Shown: in pieces, positions 1 to 6,704 of the stretch | How positions within the stretch are numbered: position 1 is the stretch's first letter | Layout of the letters: every line of letters starts with the position of its first letter | Assembly (NCBI GenBank): GCA_937934355.1 | Contig: CALGZY010000106.1 | Span: 1 to 7,402 of the forward strand | Direction of reading: 5' to 3' | From: an uncultured Collinsella sp. | Lineage (GTDB): Bacteria > Actinomycetota > Coriobacteriia > Coriobacteriales > Coriobacteriaceae | DNA: 7,402 bases | The notes under the pieces: generated by a model | Told to the model about the DNA's origin: nothing | The model's input: only the letters and a program-made list of their open reading frames with translations | The model's database searches: none | Position numbers and translations under genes: made by a program

Positions 1-27
1 TTCCTCGTCTACTTTTTTGTAGCGTAA
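1..27 (+). CDS. Possible 3' end of an upstream gene (partial)
   Basis: Frame 1 reads FLVYFFVA followed by a TAA stop at 25-27, with a strong terminator starting 27 bases later. This is what the hydrophobic C-terminus of a gene entering from the left would look like. Only eight codons are visible and frame 3 is open for longer, so the call rests on position relative to the terminator alone. No function can be assigned. Confidence 0.25.
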   Translation, partial: FLVYFFVA

Positions 28-53
28 CGGCAAAGCTGCCAAAGCAGAACACC

Positions 54-94
54 AAAGCGCGGAGTCGCATCGAGCGGCTCCGCGCTTTTCTTTT
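54..94 (+). terminator. Rho-independent terminator
   Basis: Arms AAAGCGCGGAG (54-64) and CTCCGCGCTTT (78-88) form a perfect 11-bp stem. A T-rich tail, TTTTCTTTT, follows at 86-94. It would end transcription arriving from the left, before the first surface-protein gene. A degraded copy of the same hairpin lies at 2141-2180 before the second surface-protein gene. The element is therefore also part of the duplicated unit. Confidence 0.8.
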
Positions 95-137
95 AAAGCC
101 AGGCAACGCACGGACGCGCGATGTATTGCTTCCCAAG

Positions 138-176
138 TTTTGGACATTTTGCCCTCCAAACGGCACTACCGCCGGC
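138..176 (+). promoter_or_regulatory. Conserved leader block, copy 1
   Basis: These 39 bases differ from 2228-2266 at one position only (A144 versus C2234). Both end exactly 59 bases before the start codon of their gene. The block contains the inverted repeat TTTGG (139-143) / CCAAA (156-160) with a 12-base spacer. This could be an operator or a small hairpin. No convincing -35/-10 pair is visible in it, so its role (promoter, regulator site or RNA element) is open. It could also be conserved only because the duplication is recent. Confidence 0.45.
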
Positions 177-224
177 CACATCCTACAGATATGCTGGGCG
201 TAATCGCATAGGCCCTATGAGGAT

Positions 225-229
225 GGGAG
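225..229 (+). promoter_or_regulatory. Ribosome binding site deciding the start at 235
   Basis: GGGAG lies five bases before ATG 235. The same motif and spacing occur before ATG 2325 in the paralog (2315-2319). This favours 235 over the in-frame ATGs at 121 and 217. The ATG at 217 has only a weak AGG ahead of it, although that too is conserved in copy 2. Confidence 0.7.
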
Positions 230-234
230 TAACC

Positions 235-2022
235 ATGGCCGCCTTGTTCACGACCCCCAAGCGCAATGACAAAACCTCTGGAGCCCATTTTGTCGAGCCC
301 GACGTGCGCCGTCGCACGTTGCTCGCACGCGGCAGTTGGCGTCGCGTGACGCGTCGCATCGTTGTAGGCGCCGTATGCGCGCTCACGGTGAGCTCGCTGC
401 TCATGCCGAGCGTCTCGCTCGCGGCCGAGTGGGTGGACGTCGGCGGCAGCCGGTATGACGCTGGCACCGCGGCGGGTGACGAGGCTGGCACCTGGTCATG
501 GGACGGCGCCGATGACATGAAGCTCAACGGCTATAACGGAGGTGCAATCCAGGCTGCGGGCAAGCTCAACATTGCCTACGAGGGCAAGAACACCATGAAA
601 ACCGAGCCCGATTACACCGGAGCCGCCATCAAAGCGCAGGATGGCACTAGCCAGAAAGCAGAGTTGAACATAACGAGCTCGAATAGCACGGATGAGCTCA
701 ATGTGACAGCCGAGACCGATGCAATTAAATCCACAGGCGACCTCTCCATTTCTGGCCCAGGCACTGTGAACACCACAAGCACTAATGCCGACGGAATTGA
801 GGCAAAGGGCGATCTCTCTATCACGGGCTCGGGCACCGTGAATGCAACGGGCGGCACCGAAGGCATCCAATCCAAGGGCAAGACCACCATCGATTCCTCT
901 GGCACAGTGATCGCTAAAGGAAACGAAAGTTACGGCATCTCCGCAGGCAGTGACCTGATCATCAAAGGCGGTGGCAAGGTAGAAGCAAGCTCTATCGAGG
1001 ACGTGGCGATTTATACCGATGGCAACATCGAGATTTCGGGCGGCAGTCAGGTCGAGGCGAGCTCCCAGGAAGACCTTGCCGTCGACGCTGAGGGCAGTCT
1101 CACGGTCACCAACGCATCCCTTAACGCAAGCGGTGTTGAGTATGGCGTCTATGGCCGCAAGGGCATCACGCTCGACCACGCGACCGTGACGGTCCGTGCA
1201 AGCACGGGCGGCGGTTGGCAAACTATCGCTCTCATCACTGACGAGGACGACATCGTCATCAAGAATGGTTCCATCGTGGACGCGCTCGCGGAAGGCGGGT
1301 TCTCGGCTGCTATCGCCAGCAGAAACTACAACCCTGGCGAGTCAGGCGGCCACATCTACATCAGCGACTCCGCTGTCAAGGCTATAGCCCGCTATATCGA
1401 GACCGGTGGCGGCGGCCCCGATCACTACAGCGGAGACCAGAACGACGAAATCATCCCTGAGTCCGAGGGCCTGAACATCGGCATCTTCGCGCAGACCAGC
1501 GAGGGCATCACGCCCGCGACCATCTCCATCGTCCGCAGTACCGTCACGGCCGAGGGAGACACGGCAGCTATCTTCGCCCTTGCCATGAGCGCGGACGGCA
1601 AGGCGATCGGCACCATCGAGATCGAGGGCGCTCCCATTCAGAGGCCCGCAGGCGGCAAGGTCATTGACTATCGCTACGAGCAAGAGTACAGCCGCAGCAT
1701 TATCTATGAGGCGGGGCAGACCATCGGCACGGGCGATGCCACGATCGACTCCCCCTACGACCAGGCCGTCGCCAAGAGCACGGTCATCGCGCCTCCCGAG
1801 GAGACCAAACCCGAGGAGAAGCCCGGCGGGACCAAGCCCGAGAGCCCCAGGTCCGAGGGCACGAAGACGACCAAGACCGTTGCAGTTGCAGCCACGGGAG
1901 CCAAGACCACCGGCAAGCTCGCGGCAACCGGCGACGCCTCGAGCGCCGTCGTCGCGGCAGCCGCCCTTGCGGGAACAGCCGCCATCGCCGCAGGCGCCGT
2001 GGTGAGCCGCAAGCGTTCATAG
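235..2022 (+). CDS. Wall-anchored beta-helix surface protein, copy 1 (LAATG sorting signal)
   Basis: 595 residues, predicted to be exported and covalently attached to the cell wall. Seen: a basic 41-residue n-region (RRVTRR at 36-41), a hydrophobic core at about 42-60 and a signal-peptidase site near SLAA (61-64). Next comes a GTWSWDGADD block (85-94), then about seven rungs of 22-24 residues (163 to about 325) of the pattern GI-x4-GDLSI-x-GSGTV-N. A conserved C-terminal domain follows (373 to about 505, HIYISDS to IGTGDAT). A Pro/Lys/Glu-rich wall-spanning spacer (519-545) leads to LAATG (562-566), a hydrophobic helix and the tail SRKRS. Known: the rung pattern resembles right-handed parallel beta-helix carbohydrate-binding or adhesin proteins (Cthe_2159-like), and LAXTG is the substrate motif of class E sortases. 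Inferred: binding to host or plant glycans. The start at 235 has a GGGAG site. No sortase gene is in the window. The gene is monocistronic, between terminators, and forms a tandem pair with the gene at 2325. Confidence 0.85.
   Translation: MAALFTTPKRNDKTSGAHFVEPDVRRRTLLARGSWRRVTRRIVVGAVCALTVSSLLMPSVSLAAEWVDVGGSRYDAGTAAGDEAGTWSWDGADDMKLNGYNGGAIQAAGKLNIAYEGKNTMKTEPDYTGAAIKAQDGTSQKAELNITSSNSTDELNVTAETDAIKSTGDLSISGPGTVNTTSTNADGIEAKGDLSITGSGTVNATGGTEGIQSKGKTTIDSSGTVIAKGNESYGISAGSDLIIKGGGKVEASSIEDVAIYTDGNIEISGGSQVEASSQEDLAVDAEGSLTVTNASLNASGVEYGVYGRKGITLDHATVTVRASTGGGWQTIALITDEDDIVIKNGSIVDALAEGGFSAAIASRNYNPGESGGHIYISDSAVKAIARYIETGGGGPDHYSGDQNDEIIPESEGLNIGIFAQTSEGITPATISIVRSTVTAEGDTAAIFALAMSADGKAIGTIEIEGAPIQRPAGGKVIDYRYEQEYSRSIIYEAGQTIGTGDATIDSPYDQAVAKSTVIAPPEETKPEEKPGGTKPESPRSEGTKTTKTVAVAATGAKTTGKLAATGDASSAVVAAAALAGTAAIAAGAVVSRKRS
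721..1209 (+). repeat. Degenerate ~69-bp coding repeats (beta-helix rungs), copy 1
   Basis: About seven consecutive units encode 22-24-residue rungs. They begin near AIKSTGDLSI, GIEAKGDLSI, GIQSKGKTTI, GISAGSDLII, AIYTDGNIEI, AVDAEGSLTV and GVYGRKGITL. A small residue or Gly-Ile opens each rung, and an alternating hydrophobic strand follows about five residues later. Divergence between units is high at DNA level, so this is old protein-level repetition and not a slippage-prone tract. The matching region in the second gene is about 2799-3285. Confidence 0.65.
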
Positions 2023-2080
2023 ACGCCCTTAATACACGGACCGACACTTTTAAAGCCGCCTAGTCCGCACACCGTTTAGC

Positions 2081-2118
2081 AACGCCACCGCCGAGCTCCC
2101 CTCCGGCGGTGGCGTTTC
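2081..2118 (+). terminator. Terminator of surface-protein gene 1
   Basis: A perfect 13-bp stem, AACGCCACCGCCG (2081-2093) with CGGCGGTGGCGTT (2104-2116), closes a 10-base loop. It is followed by a short T-run (TTT, then CC). It sits 58 bases after the stop codon. The same stem and loop recur at 4164-4199 after gene 2. The weak T-tract suggests termination may be incomplete here. Confidence 0.8.
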
Positions 2119-2140
2119 CTGTTTGCACTCGTATGGCGCA

Positions 2141-2180
2141 CACGCGAGCGGAGTCGCAACAAGCGGCTCCGCGCTTTGTG
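2141..2180 (+). repeat. Decayed copy of the 54-94 terminator hairpin
   Basis: GCGGAG (2148-2153) pairs with CTCCGC (2167-2172), and most of the loop matches 65-77. The outer left arm no longer pairs, and the T-tract has become TTTGTG. It marks the left edge of the duplicated unit in its second copy. It is unlikely to terminate well. Confidence 0.6.
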
Positions 2181-2227
2181 ATTAATGCCCGACAACGCGT
2201 AGGTGCGCAGCTTATTCCTCTTCCGGA

Positions 2228-2266
2228 TTTTGGCCATTTTGCCCTCCAAACGGCACTACCGCCGGC
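2228..2266 (+). promoter_or_regulatory. Conserved leader block, copy 2
   Basis: 38 of 39 bases match 138-176, including the TTTGG / CCAAA inverted repeat (2229-2233 / 2246-2250). The distance to the start codon (59 bases) is unchanged. Flanking leader sequence is more diverged than the block itself, which argues for a function. No clear promoter hexamers were found. The intergenic stretch 2023-2324 otherwise holds a terminator, a decayed hairpin and the ribosome binding site of gene 2 (GGGAG, 2315-2319). Confidence 0.45.
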
Positions 2267-2324
2267 AACATCCAGCAGATACGCTGAATCTAGTCGTATA
2301 GGCCCTATGAGAACGGGAGCAACC

Positions 2325-4106
2325 ATGGCAGCCTTGTTCACGACCCCCAAACGCAATGACACTACCGCCGGAACCCATGTTGCCGAACCCGACGTTCGCC
2401 GTCGCATAGGACTCGCGCACGGCAGCTGGCGCCGCGTGACGCGCCGCATCGTCGCGGGCGCCGTGTGCGCGCTCACGGTGAGCTCGCTGCTCATGCCGAG
2501 CGTCTCGCTCGCAGCGGAATGGGTCAAGGTCGGCGGCAACAAGTACAACACCGCGGCGAGCGACGAGGCCGGTACCTGGTCGTGGGACGGCGCCGACGAC
2601 TTGAAGCTCAACAACTATAACGGCGGCGAGATCCAGGCCGCAGGCAAGCTCAACGTGAATTACTCGGGAACCAACATCGTCACTGCCGAATGGATCGAAA
2701 GCATCAACGTTTCTCATGGCACTAACGAGAATGCCGAGCTCAATATCCAAGGCAACGAGGGCGGCACGCTCAGCGTGACATCTACTGAGGACGCTATCCT
2801 CTCCACGGGTAATATCAACATCGACGGAGCCGGATCCGTCAACGCCACGAGCACTGGGTTTGATGCCATCAATGCCGGAGGTGATCTCGCTATCAAAGGT
2901 TCGGGCAACGTCAACGCCACGGGTGCATCGGATGGCATCAGGGCAAACGGCAATATCACGATTGACGACAGCGGAGCCGTCACCGCCAGGGCTACCAAGG
3001 ACAAGGGTATTGGAGCCGACAAGAACCTCACCATCAAGGGTGACGGGACGGTCGAGGCAAGCTCAGCCGATGGTGAGGCCCTTTGGAGCGGCGGCAATAT
3101 CAACATCTCGGACGGCAGCCAGGTCAAGGCAAACGCCGAGGGATATCTTGCCGTCGACACTGAGGGCAGTCTCGCGGTCACGAACGCCTCCCTTGACGCA
3201 AGCGGTGTTGAATATGGCGTCTATGCCCACAAGGGCGTTACGCTCGATCACGCGACCGTGACGGTCCGTACCAGCGCGAACGGCGGCCAGGCCATCGCCC
3301 TCATCACTGACGGGGGCGACATCGACATCAAGAACGGCTCCACCGTGGACGCGTTTGCGGAAGGCGAGGTTTCGGCTGCATTCTCCACCAGAAACGATCG
3401 ACCCAACGAGAAGGGCGGCCACATCTACATCAGCGACTCCGTTGTCAAGGCCATAGCCCGCTATGTCGAGAACGGCGACGGCCCCATCCCCTACAGCGAA
3501 AACCAAGATGGCGAGACGAGGCGCGAACCCCAAGGCGAGAACATCGGCATCATCGCCCAGACCAGCGAGGGCGTCACACCCGCAGTCATCTCGATCATCC
3601 GCAGCAAGGTAACGGCCGAAGGAGATACAGCGGCAATCTTTGCCCGTGCCATGAGCGCTGACGGCAAGACAATCGGCACCATCAAGATTGAGAACGCCGC
3701 CATCCAGACGCCCGAAGGCGGCAAGGTCATTGACTATCGCAAGCTCCGTGACGGCATCTACGAGGCAGGCCAAGCCATCGGCACGGGCGACGCCACGGTC
3801 GACTCCCTCTATATCAAAGCAGTCGCCAAAAGTACGACCATCGCACCTCCCGAGGTAGCCAAGCCGGAAGACCCCAAGCCCGACGAGACCAAGCCCGCAG
3901 AAAGCAAGCCCGCGGAGTCCAAGCAGAACCCCAAGCCTGAGGGCTCAAAGCCGACCAAGGCCGTTGCGGCTTCAACCACGAAAGCCAAGACTACCGGCGT
4001 GCTCGCGGCAACCGGCGACACCTCGGGTGCGGCCATCGTGGCAACCGTCCTTGCGGGAACAGCCGCTATCGCCGCAGGCACCATGGCGAGCCGTAAGCGT
4101 TCTTAG
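2325..4106 (+). CDS. Wall-anchored beta-helix surface protein, copy 2 (LAATG sorting signal)
   Basis: 593 residues, a tandem paralog of the protein at 235-2022 with the same architecture. It has the basic n-region and signal peptide to about residue 63, the GTWSWDGADD block (83-92) and beta-helix rungs from about 159 to 315. The conserved C-terminal domain spans about 366 to 495. A charged spacer rich in KPE/KPAES units (508-545) precedes LAATG (560-564), a hydrophobic helix and SRKRS. The first 70 residues differ from copy 1 at 10 positions. Divergence concentrates in two places. One is residues 111-150, just before the rungs, where the copies align poorly. The other is 381-405, which differs in length and sequence. 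These are candidates for ligand-contacting or antigenically variable surfaces (inference). ATG 2325 is chosen because GGGAG lies five bases upstream, as in copy 1; the frame stays open back to 2109. Likely role: adhesin or glycan-binding wall protein; substrate unknown. Confidence 0.85.
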   Translation: MAALFTTPKRNDTTAGTHVAEPDVRRRIGLAHGSWRRVTRRIVAGAVCALTVSSLLMPSVSLAAEWVKVGGNKYNTAASDEAGTWSWDGADDLKLNNYNGGEIQAAGKLNVNYSGTNIVTAEWIESINVSHGTNENAELNIQGNEGGTLSVTSTEDAILSTGNINIDGAGSVNATSTGFDAINAGGDLAIKGSGNVNATGASDGIRANGNITIDDSGAVTARATKDKGIGADKNLTIKGDGTVEASSADGEALWSGGNINISDGSQVKANAEGYLAVDTEGSLAVTNASLDASGVEYGVYAHKGVTLDHATVTVRTSANGGQAIALITDGGDIDIKNGSTVDAFAEGEVSAAFSTRNDRPNEKGGHIYISDSVVKAIARYVENGDGPIPYSENQDGETRREPQGENIGIIAQTSEGVTPAVISIIRSKVTAEGDTAAIFARAMSADGKTIGTIKIENAAIQTPEGGKVIDYRKLRDGIYEAGQAIGTGDATVDSLYIKAVAKSTTIAPPEVAKPEDPKPDETKPAESKPAESKQNPKPEGSKPTKAVAASTTKAKTTGVLAATGDTSGAAIVATVLAGTAAIAAGTMASRKRS

Positions 4107-4163
4107 ACGCCTCTGCGCACATGGCAGCTCCCGCGAAGGCCCCGAGCCCCAGCACCGTTTAAC

Positions 4164-4201
4164 AACGCCACCGCCGAGCTCCCCTCCGGCGGTGGCGTTT
4201 T
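4164..4201 (+). terminator. Terminator of surface-protein gene 2
   Basis: The 13-bp stem AACGCCACCGCCG / CGGCGGTGGCGTT (4164-4176 / 4187-4199) has a 10-base loop and is followed by TTTT (4198-4201). It is identical in stem and loop to 2081-2116. It lies 57 bases after the stop codon of copy 2 and marks the right edge of the duplicated unit. Confidence 0.85.
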
Positions 4202-4313
4202 CCATATGAGTCCGCAGGGGATGCACGAGATTGTCTTTGGTCTAGCCCAACCGGCATACGCTGGCGTGCGACAATTGGGGCTGCCGATATCACAACACTG
4301 AGAGAAGCCCGTC

Positions 4314-4979
4314 ATGGAAGCGCATCAAAAGCAGATAACCGTTTATTCGAATCATACGGAAAGCGCGCCTGTCATCTACCTTCCTGTGGTCGTGGGCGAC
4401 GGCAGCGAGGTTTATAAGTGTTGCCGAGAGCTCGACTGTCCGCCATTCACTCTCGTCGCCATTGGCAGGCTCGATTGGAATCGCGAGCTGAGCCCCTGGG
4501 CATGCGACGGAACCGTACGCGATGCCGAGCCTTTCGGCGGCCAAGCTGCCGGTTTTCTTGATGAGCTGCTGAATCAGATAATCCCCCAGGTGGAGTCGTC
4601 GCTTCCTCAGCCACCTGTTTGGCGTGGCATTGCCGGTTATTCGCTGGCAGGCCTCTTTTCGCTTTGGGTCCCCTGGCAGACCGATACCTTTGACCGCGTC
4701 GCAAGCGCATCGGGATCCCTGTGGTTTCCTGGCTTTATCGACTATGCGCACGAGCACGAGATGGCAGTTACGCCCGACGCCGTCTACCTGTCACTCGGCA
4801 AAAAGGAAACCAAGACGCCCAACCGCATGATGCGGCATGTACTCGACGACACACGCGCGATGGAAGCGTTGCTCGTCGAGCGCGGCATTCCAACAACGCT
4901 GGAGCTCAACCCCGGCAATCACTTTGCCCAAACCGACTTACGCATGGCCCGCGGCATCCACTGGATACTGACACATTAA
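4314..4979 (+). CDS. Alpha/beta-hydrolase fold esterase
   Basis: 221 residues, no signal peptide, so probably cytoplasmic. Seen: a nucleophile-elbow motif G-Y-S-L-A-G (108-113) with Ser110 as likely catalytic serine. SGSLW (133-137) is typical of the strand after the elbow in the putative-esterase family (Fes/IroE-like, PF00756 type). GNHF near the C-terminus gives His203 as likely catalytic histidine. The acid may be Glu165 in LGKKE (161-165), where the family usually has a strand-end acid. IYLPVVVGDG (21-30) and FTLVAIGRLDW (45-55) fit the first core strands. It is shorter than many secreted members. The substrate cannot be told from sequence; family members hydrolyse acyl esters, including siderophore esters. 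The start has only a weak AGAGAAG site six bases upstream. It lies between the terminator at 4164 and a shared terminator with convergent uraA, so it is probably transcribed alone. Confidence 0.75.
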   Translation: MEAHQKQITVYSNHTESAPVIYLPVVVGDGSEVYKCCRELDCPPFTLVAIGRLDWNRELSPWACDGTVRDAEPFGGQAAGFLDELLNQIIPQVESSLPQPPVWRGIAGYSLAGLFSLWVPWQTDTFDRVASASGSLWFPGFIDYAHEHEMAVTPDAVYLSLGKKETKTPNRMMRHVLDDTRAMEALLVERGIPTTLELNPGNHFAQTDLRMARGIHWILTH

Positions 4980-4981
4980 AA

Positions 4982-5015
4982 ATGGTGCCCACACGCATAT
5001 ACGCATGGGCACCAT
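4982..5015. terminator. Bidirectional terminator between esterase and uraA
   Basis: ATGGTGCCCA (4982-4991) and TGGGCACCAT (5006-5015) form a 10-bp stem with a 14-base loop. On the + strand it begins two bases after the esterase stop and is followed by ATCTTGTTTT. On the - strand it lies 25 bases after the uraA stop and is followed by five Ts, counting the last stem base. It serves both convergent genes. Confidence 0.85.
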
Positions 5016-5040
5016 ATCTTGTTTTAGCTGAACGCAGCTG

Positions 5041-6375
5041 CTACTCAGCAGCCCCCTCAAGCTCGGAGACATCAAACTCAAAGTCGTTACCCGGCAGGAT
5101 GGCGTTGAGCACAATGCCCACCAGTGAGCCCACGGCAATGCCGGACAGCGAAATGGTCACGCCGCCCAGCTCCAACACGATGGCGCCGGCGGTGCTGTAC
5201 GCGATGCCGAGCGAAAGCACGAGCACCAGCGCGGCAACCAGCACGTTGCGGTTGTTCTGGAAATCGACCTGGTTCTCGATGAGGTTGCGGACGCCCACAG
5301 CGCTGATCATGCCGTAGAGCACGAGCGACACACCGCCGATCACACACGCCGGCATGGCCGCAATGACAGCCGCGAACTTGGGGCAGAACGAAAGCACGAT
5401 GGCGCAACACGCGGCAATTCGAATTACGCGCGGGTCGAACACGCGCGTCAGGGCGAGCACGCCGGTGTTCTCACCATACGTAGTGTTGGCCGGAGCGCCA
5501 AAGAGCGAAGCCAGAATCGTGGCAAGACCATCACCGAGCAGCGTGCGGTGCAGGCCGGGGTCGGCGATGTAGTTACGCTCGCAAGTGGAGCCGATAGCGG
5601 AGATATCACCGATATGCTCGATCATAGTCGCAAAGGCCAGCGGCATGATGGTAATGATGGCCGTCGTGGCAAGACCGCTATCGAACTGCGGTCCAAAGAG
5701 CGCAAACACGGTGTTGTTCCACACGATGGGAAGACCGACCCACGGCGCGGCGGCAACGCCCGAAAAATCGACCTCACCCAACGCGGCCGCAACGGCATAG
5801 CTCACCACGACGCCCAGCAGAATCGGCACGATCTTGACCATGCCGCGGCCCCAGATGTTGCAGATGACGATCACTGCCACGGCGATAACGGCGACGAGCC
5901 AATTGGTCTGGCAGTTGGCAATGGCGGAGCTTGCCAGGATCAGACCGATGGAAATGACGATAGGGCCCGTCACCACCGGCGGGAAGAAGCGCATGACGCG
6001 CTTGGCGCCAAAGGCGCGGAACAGGGCCGCCAGCACCGGATAGAGTAGACCGGCGCAAGCTACGCCCAGGCAGGCGTAGGGCAATAGCTCGGCCTCGCCG
6101 TTGGGCGCGATTGCGGCGTAGCCTGCGATAAAGGCAAACGATGAGCCCAAAAATGCCGGCACCTTACCGCGCGACAAGAAGTGGAACAGCAGCGTGCCCA
6201 AGCCGGCAAACAAAAGCGTCGCCGAAACCGAGAGACCGGTGAGCACGGGCACCAGCACGGTGGCGCCAAACATGGCAAACAGGTGCTGCAGACCGAGCAG
6301 GAACATGCGCGGGCGGCCAAGCGACGATGCATCGTAGATGGCATCGGTGACGGCGGGCGTCGAAGACTGGGACAT
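5041..6375 (-). CDS. uraA: Uracil permease, NCS2 family
   Basis: 444 residues, close to the 429 of E. coli UraA. It is a polytopic inner-membrane uracil:proton symporter that feeds pyrimidine salvage. Seen: QHLFAMFGATVLVPVLTGL (30-48), the family N-terminal helix with its conserved His (His31). LGSSFAFIAG (76-85) follows. Glu253-His254 sit in MIEHIGD, matching the substrate-site Glu and His region of UraA. DPGLHR (272-277) and NTTYGEN (297-303), with Glu302 in the second substrate-site motif, follow. The remainder is repeated hydrophobic segments, ending in an acidic cytoplasmic tail. The start was set at the ATG of MSQSS because AAAGGA lies five bases upstream (6381-6386). The frame is open further upstream, but that part is basic and unlike the family. 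Uracil specificity over xanthine is inferred from similarity to UraA-type motifs. The gene follows a methionine synthase-like end on the same strand, 122 bases away. Confidence 0.93.
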   Translation of the reverse strand: MSQSSTPAVTDAIYDASSLGRPRMFLLGLQHLFAMFGATVLVPVLTGLSVSATLLFAGLGTLLFHFLSRGKVPAFLGSSFAFIAGYAAIAPNGEAELLPYACLGVACAGLLYPVLAALFRAFGAKRVMRFFPPVVTGPIVISIGLILASSAIANCQTNWLVAVIAVAVIVICNIWGRGMVKIVPILLGVVVSYAVAAALGEVDFSGVAAAPWVGLPIVWNNTVFALFGPQFDSGLATTAIITIMPLAFATMIEHIGDISAIGSTCERNYIADPGLHRTLLGDGLATILASLFGAPANTTYGENTGVLALTRVFDPRVIRIAACCAIVLSFCPKFAAVIAAMPACVIGGVSLVLYGMISAVGVRNLIENQVDFQNNRNVLVAALVLVLSLGIAYSTAGAIVLELGGVTISLSGIAVGSLVGIVLNAILPGNDFEFDVSELEGAAE

Positions 6376-6401
6376 GGATGTCCTTTCGAATGGAAGGGTG
6401 A

Positions 6402-6427
6402 TCGGGCATATCGGATAACCTGCCCGA
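6402..6427 (-). promoter_or_regulatory. Hairpin in the uraA 5' leader
   Basis: TCGGGCA and TGCCCGA (7 bp) flank a 12-base loop, ending 15 bases upstream of the AAAGGA ribosome binding site. It could modulate uraA translation or be a protein-binding site. The loop lacks the AGAGAGGCU-like sequence of PyrR binding loops, so pyrimidine control through PyrR is not supported. There is no poly-T tail, so it is not an obvious attenuator. A possible -10 (TACAAT) lies further upstream at about 6445-6450 on the - strand, with no good -35. Confidence 0.35.
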
Positions 6428-6497
6428 ACGATACGATCCGAACCATTGTACGCGATACGCCATGTCTCGCACGCGCCGCCACCTGCGAACGTTACCG

Positions 6498-6704
6498 TTA
6501 TTTCCAAACGCGCTCGGCAACGCGCTTGACCAGCGCGATCTTTGCCCATTGCTCGTCCTCGGTCAGCTTGTTGCCAATCTCGCAGCTGGCAAAGCCGCAC
6601 TGAGGCGACAGATACAGGTTCTCGAGCGGAACATACTTTGCAGCCTCGTGAATACGCTCGACGATGGCATCCTCGTCCTCAAGCTCAGCGGCCTTGGTGG
6701 TCAC
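6498..6704 (-). pseudogene. C-terminal remnant of a cobalamin-independent methionine synthase-like protein
   Basis: The last 68 residues (VTTKAAELED to ERVWK) match the end of MetE C-domain/YxjG-type proteins. These transfer a methyl group to homocysteine, using a zinc bound partly by the Cys of the LSPQCGF motif (here Cys166 of the fused frame). Full YxjG-type proteins are about 370-380 residues, so about four fifths is missing. The remnant shares strand and likely source genome with uraA. In the source organism the gene probably continues intact where this window switches sequence. Confidence 0.75.

Noticed and set aside
721..1209. CRISPR-like or slippage-prone tandem repeats
   Set aside because: The periodicity is protein-level beta-helix rungs. 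Units are diverged in DNA and have no identical repeats separated by unique spacers.
496..1221. Long - strand reading frames opposite both surface-protein genes (also 1342-1683, 3063-3773)
   Set aside because: They mirror the codon pattern of the real + strand genes, lack ribosome binding sites and have no recognisable protein features.
5548..6048. 166-codon + strand frame inside uraA
   Set aside because: His/Asp-rich shadow of the permease membrane segments, with no credible start site.
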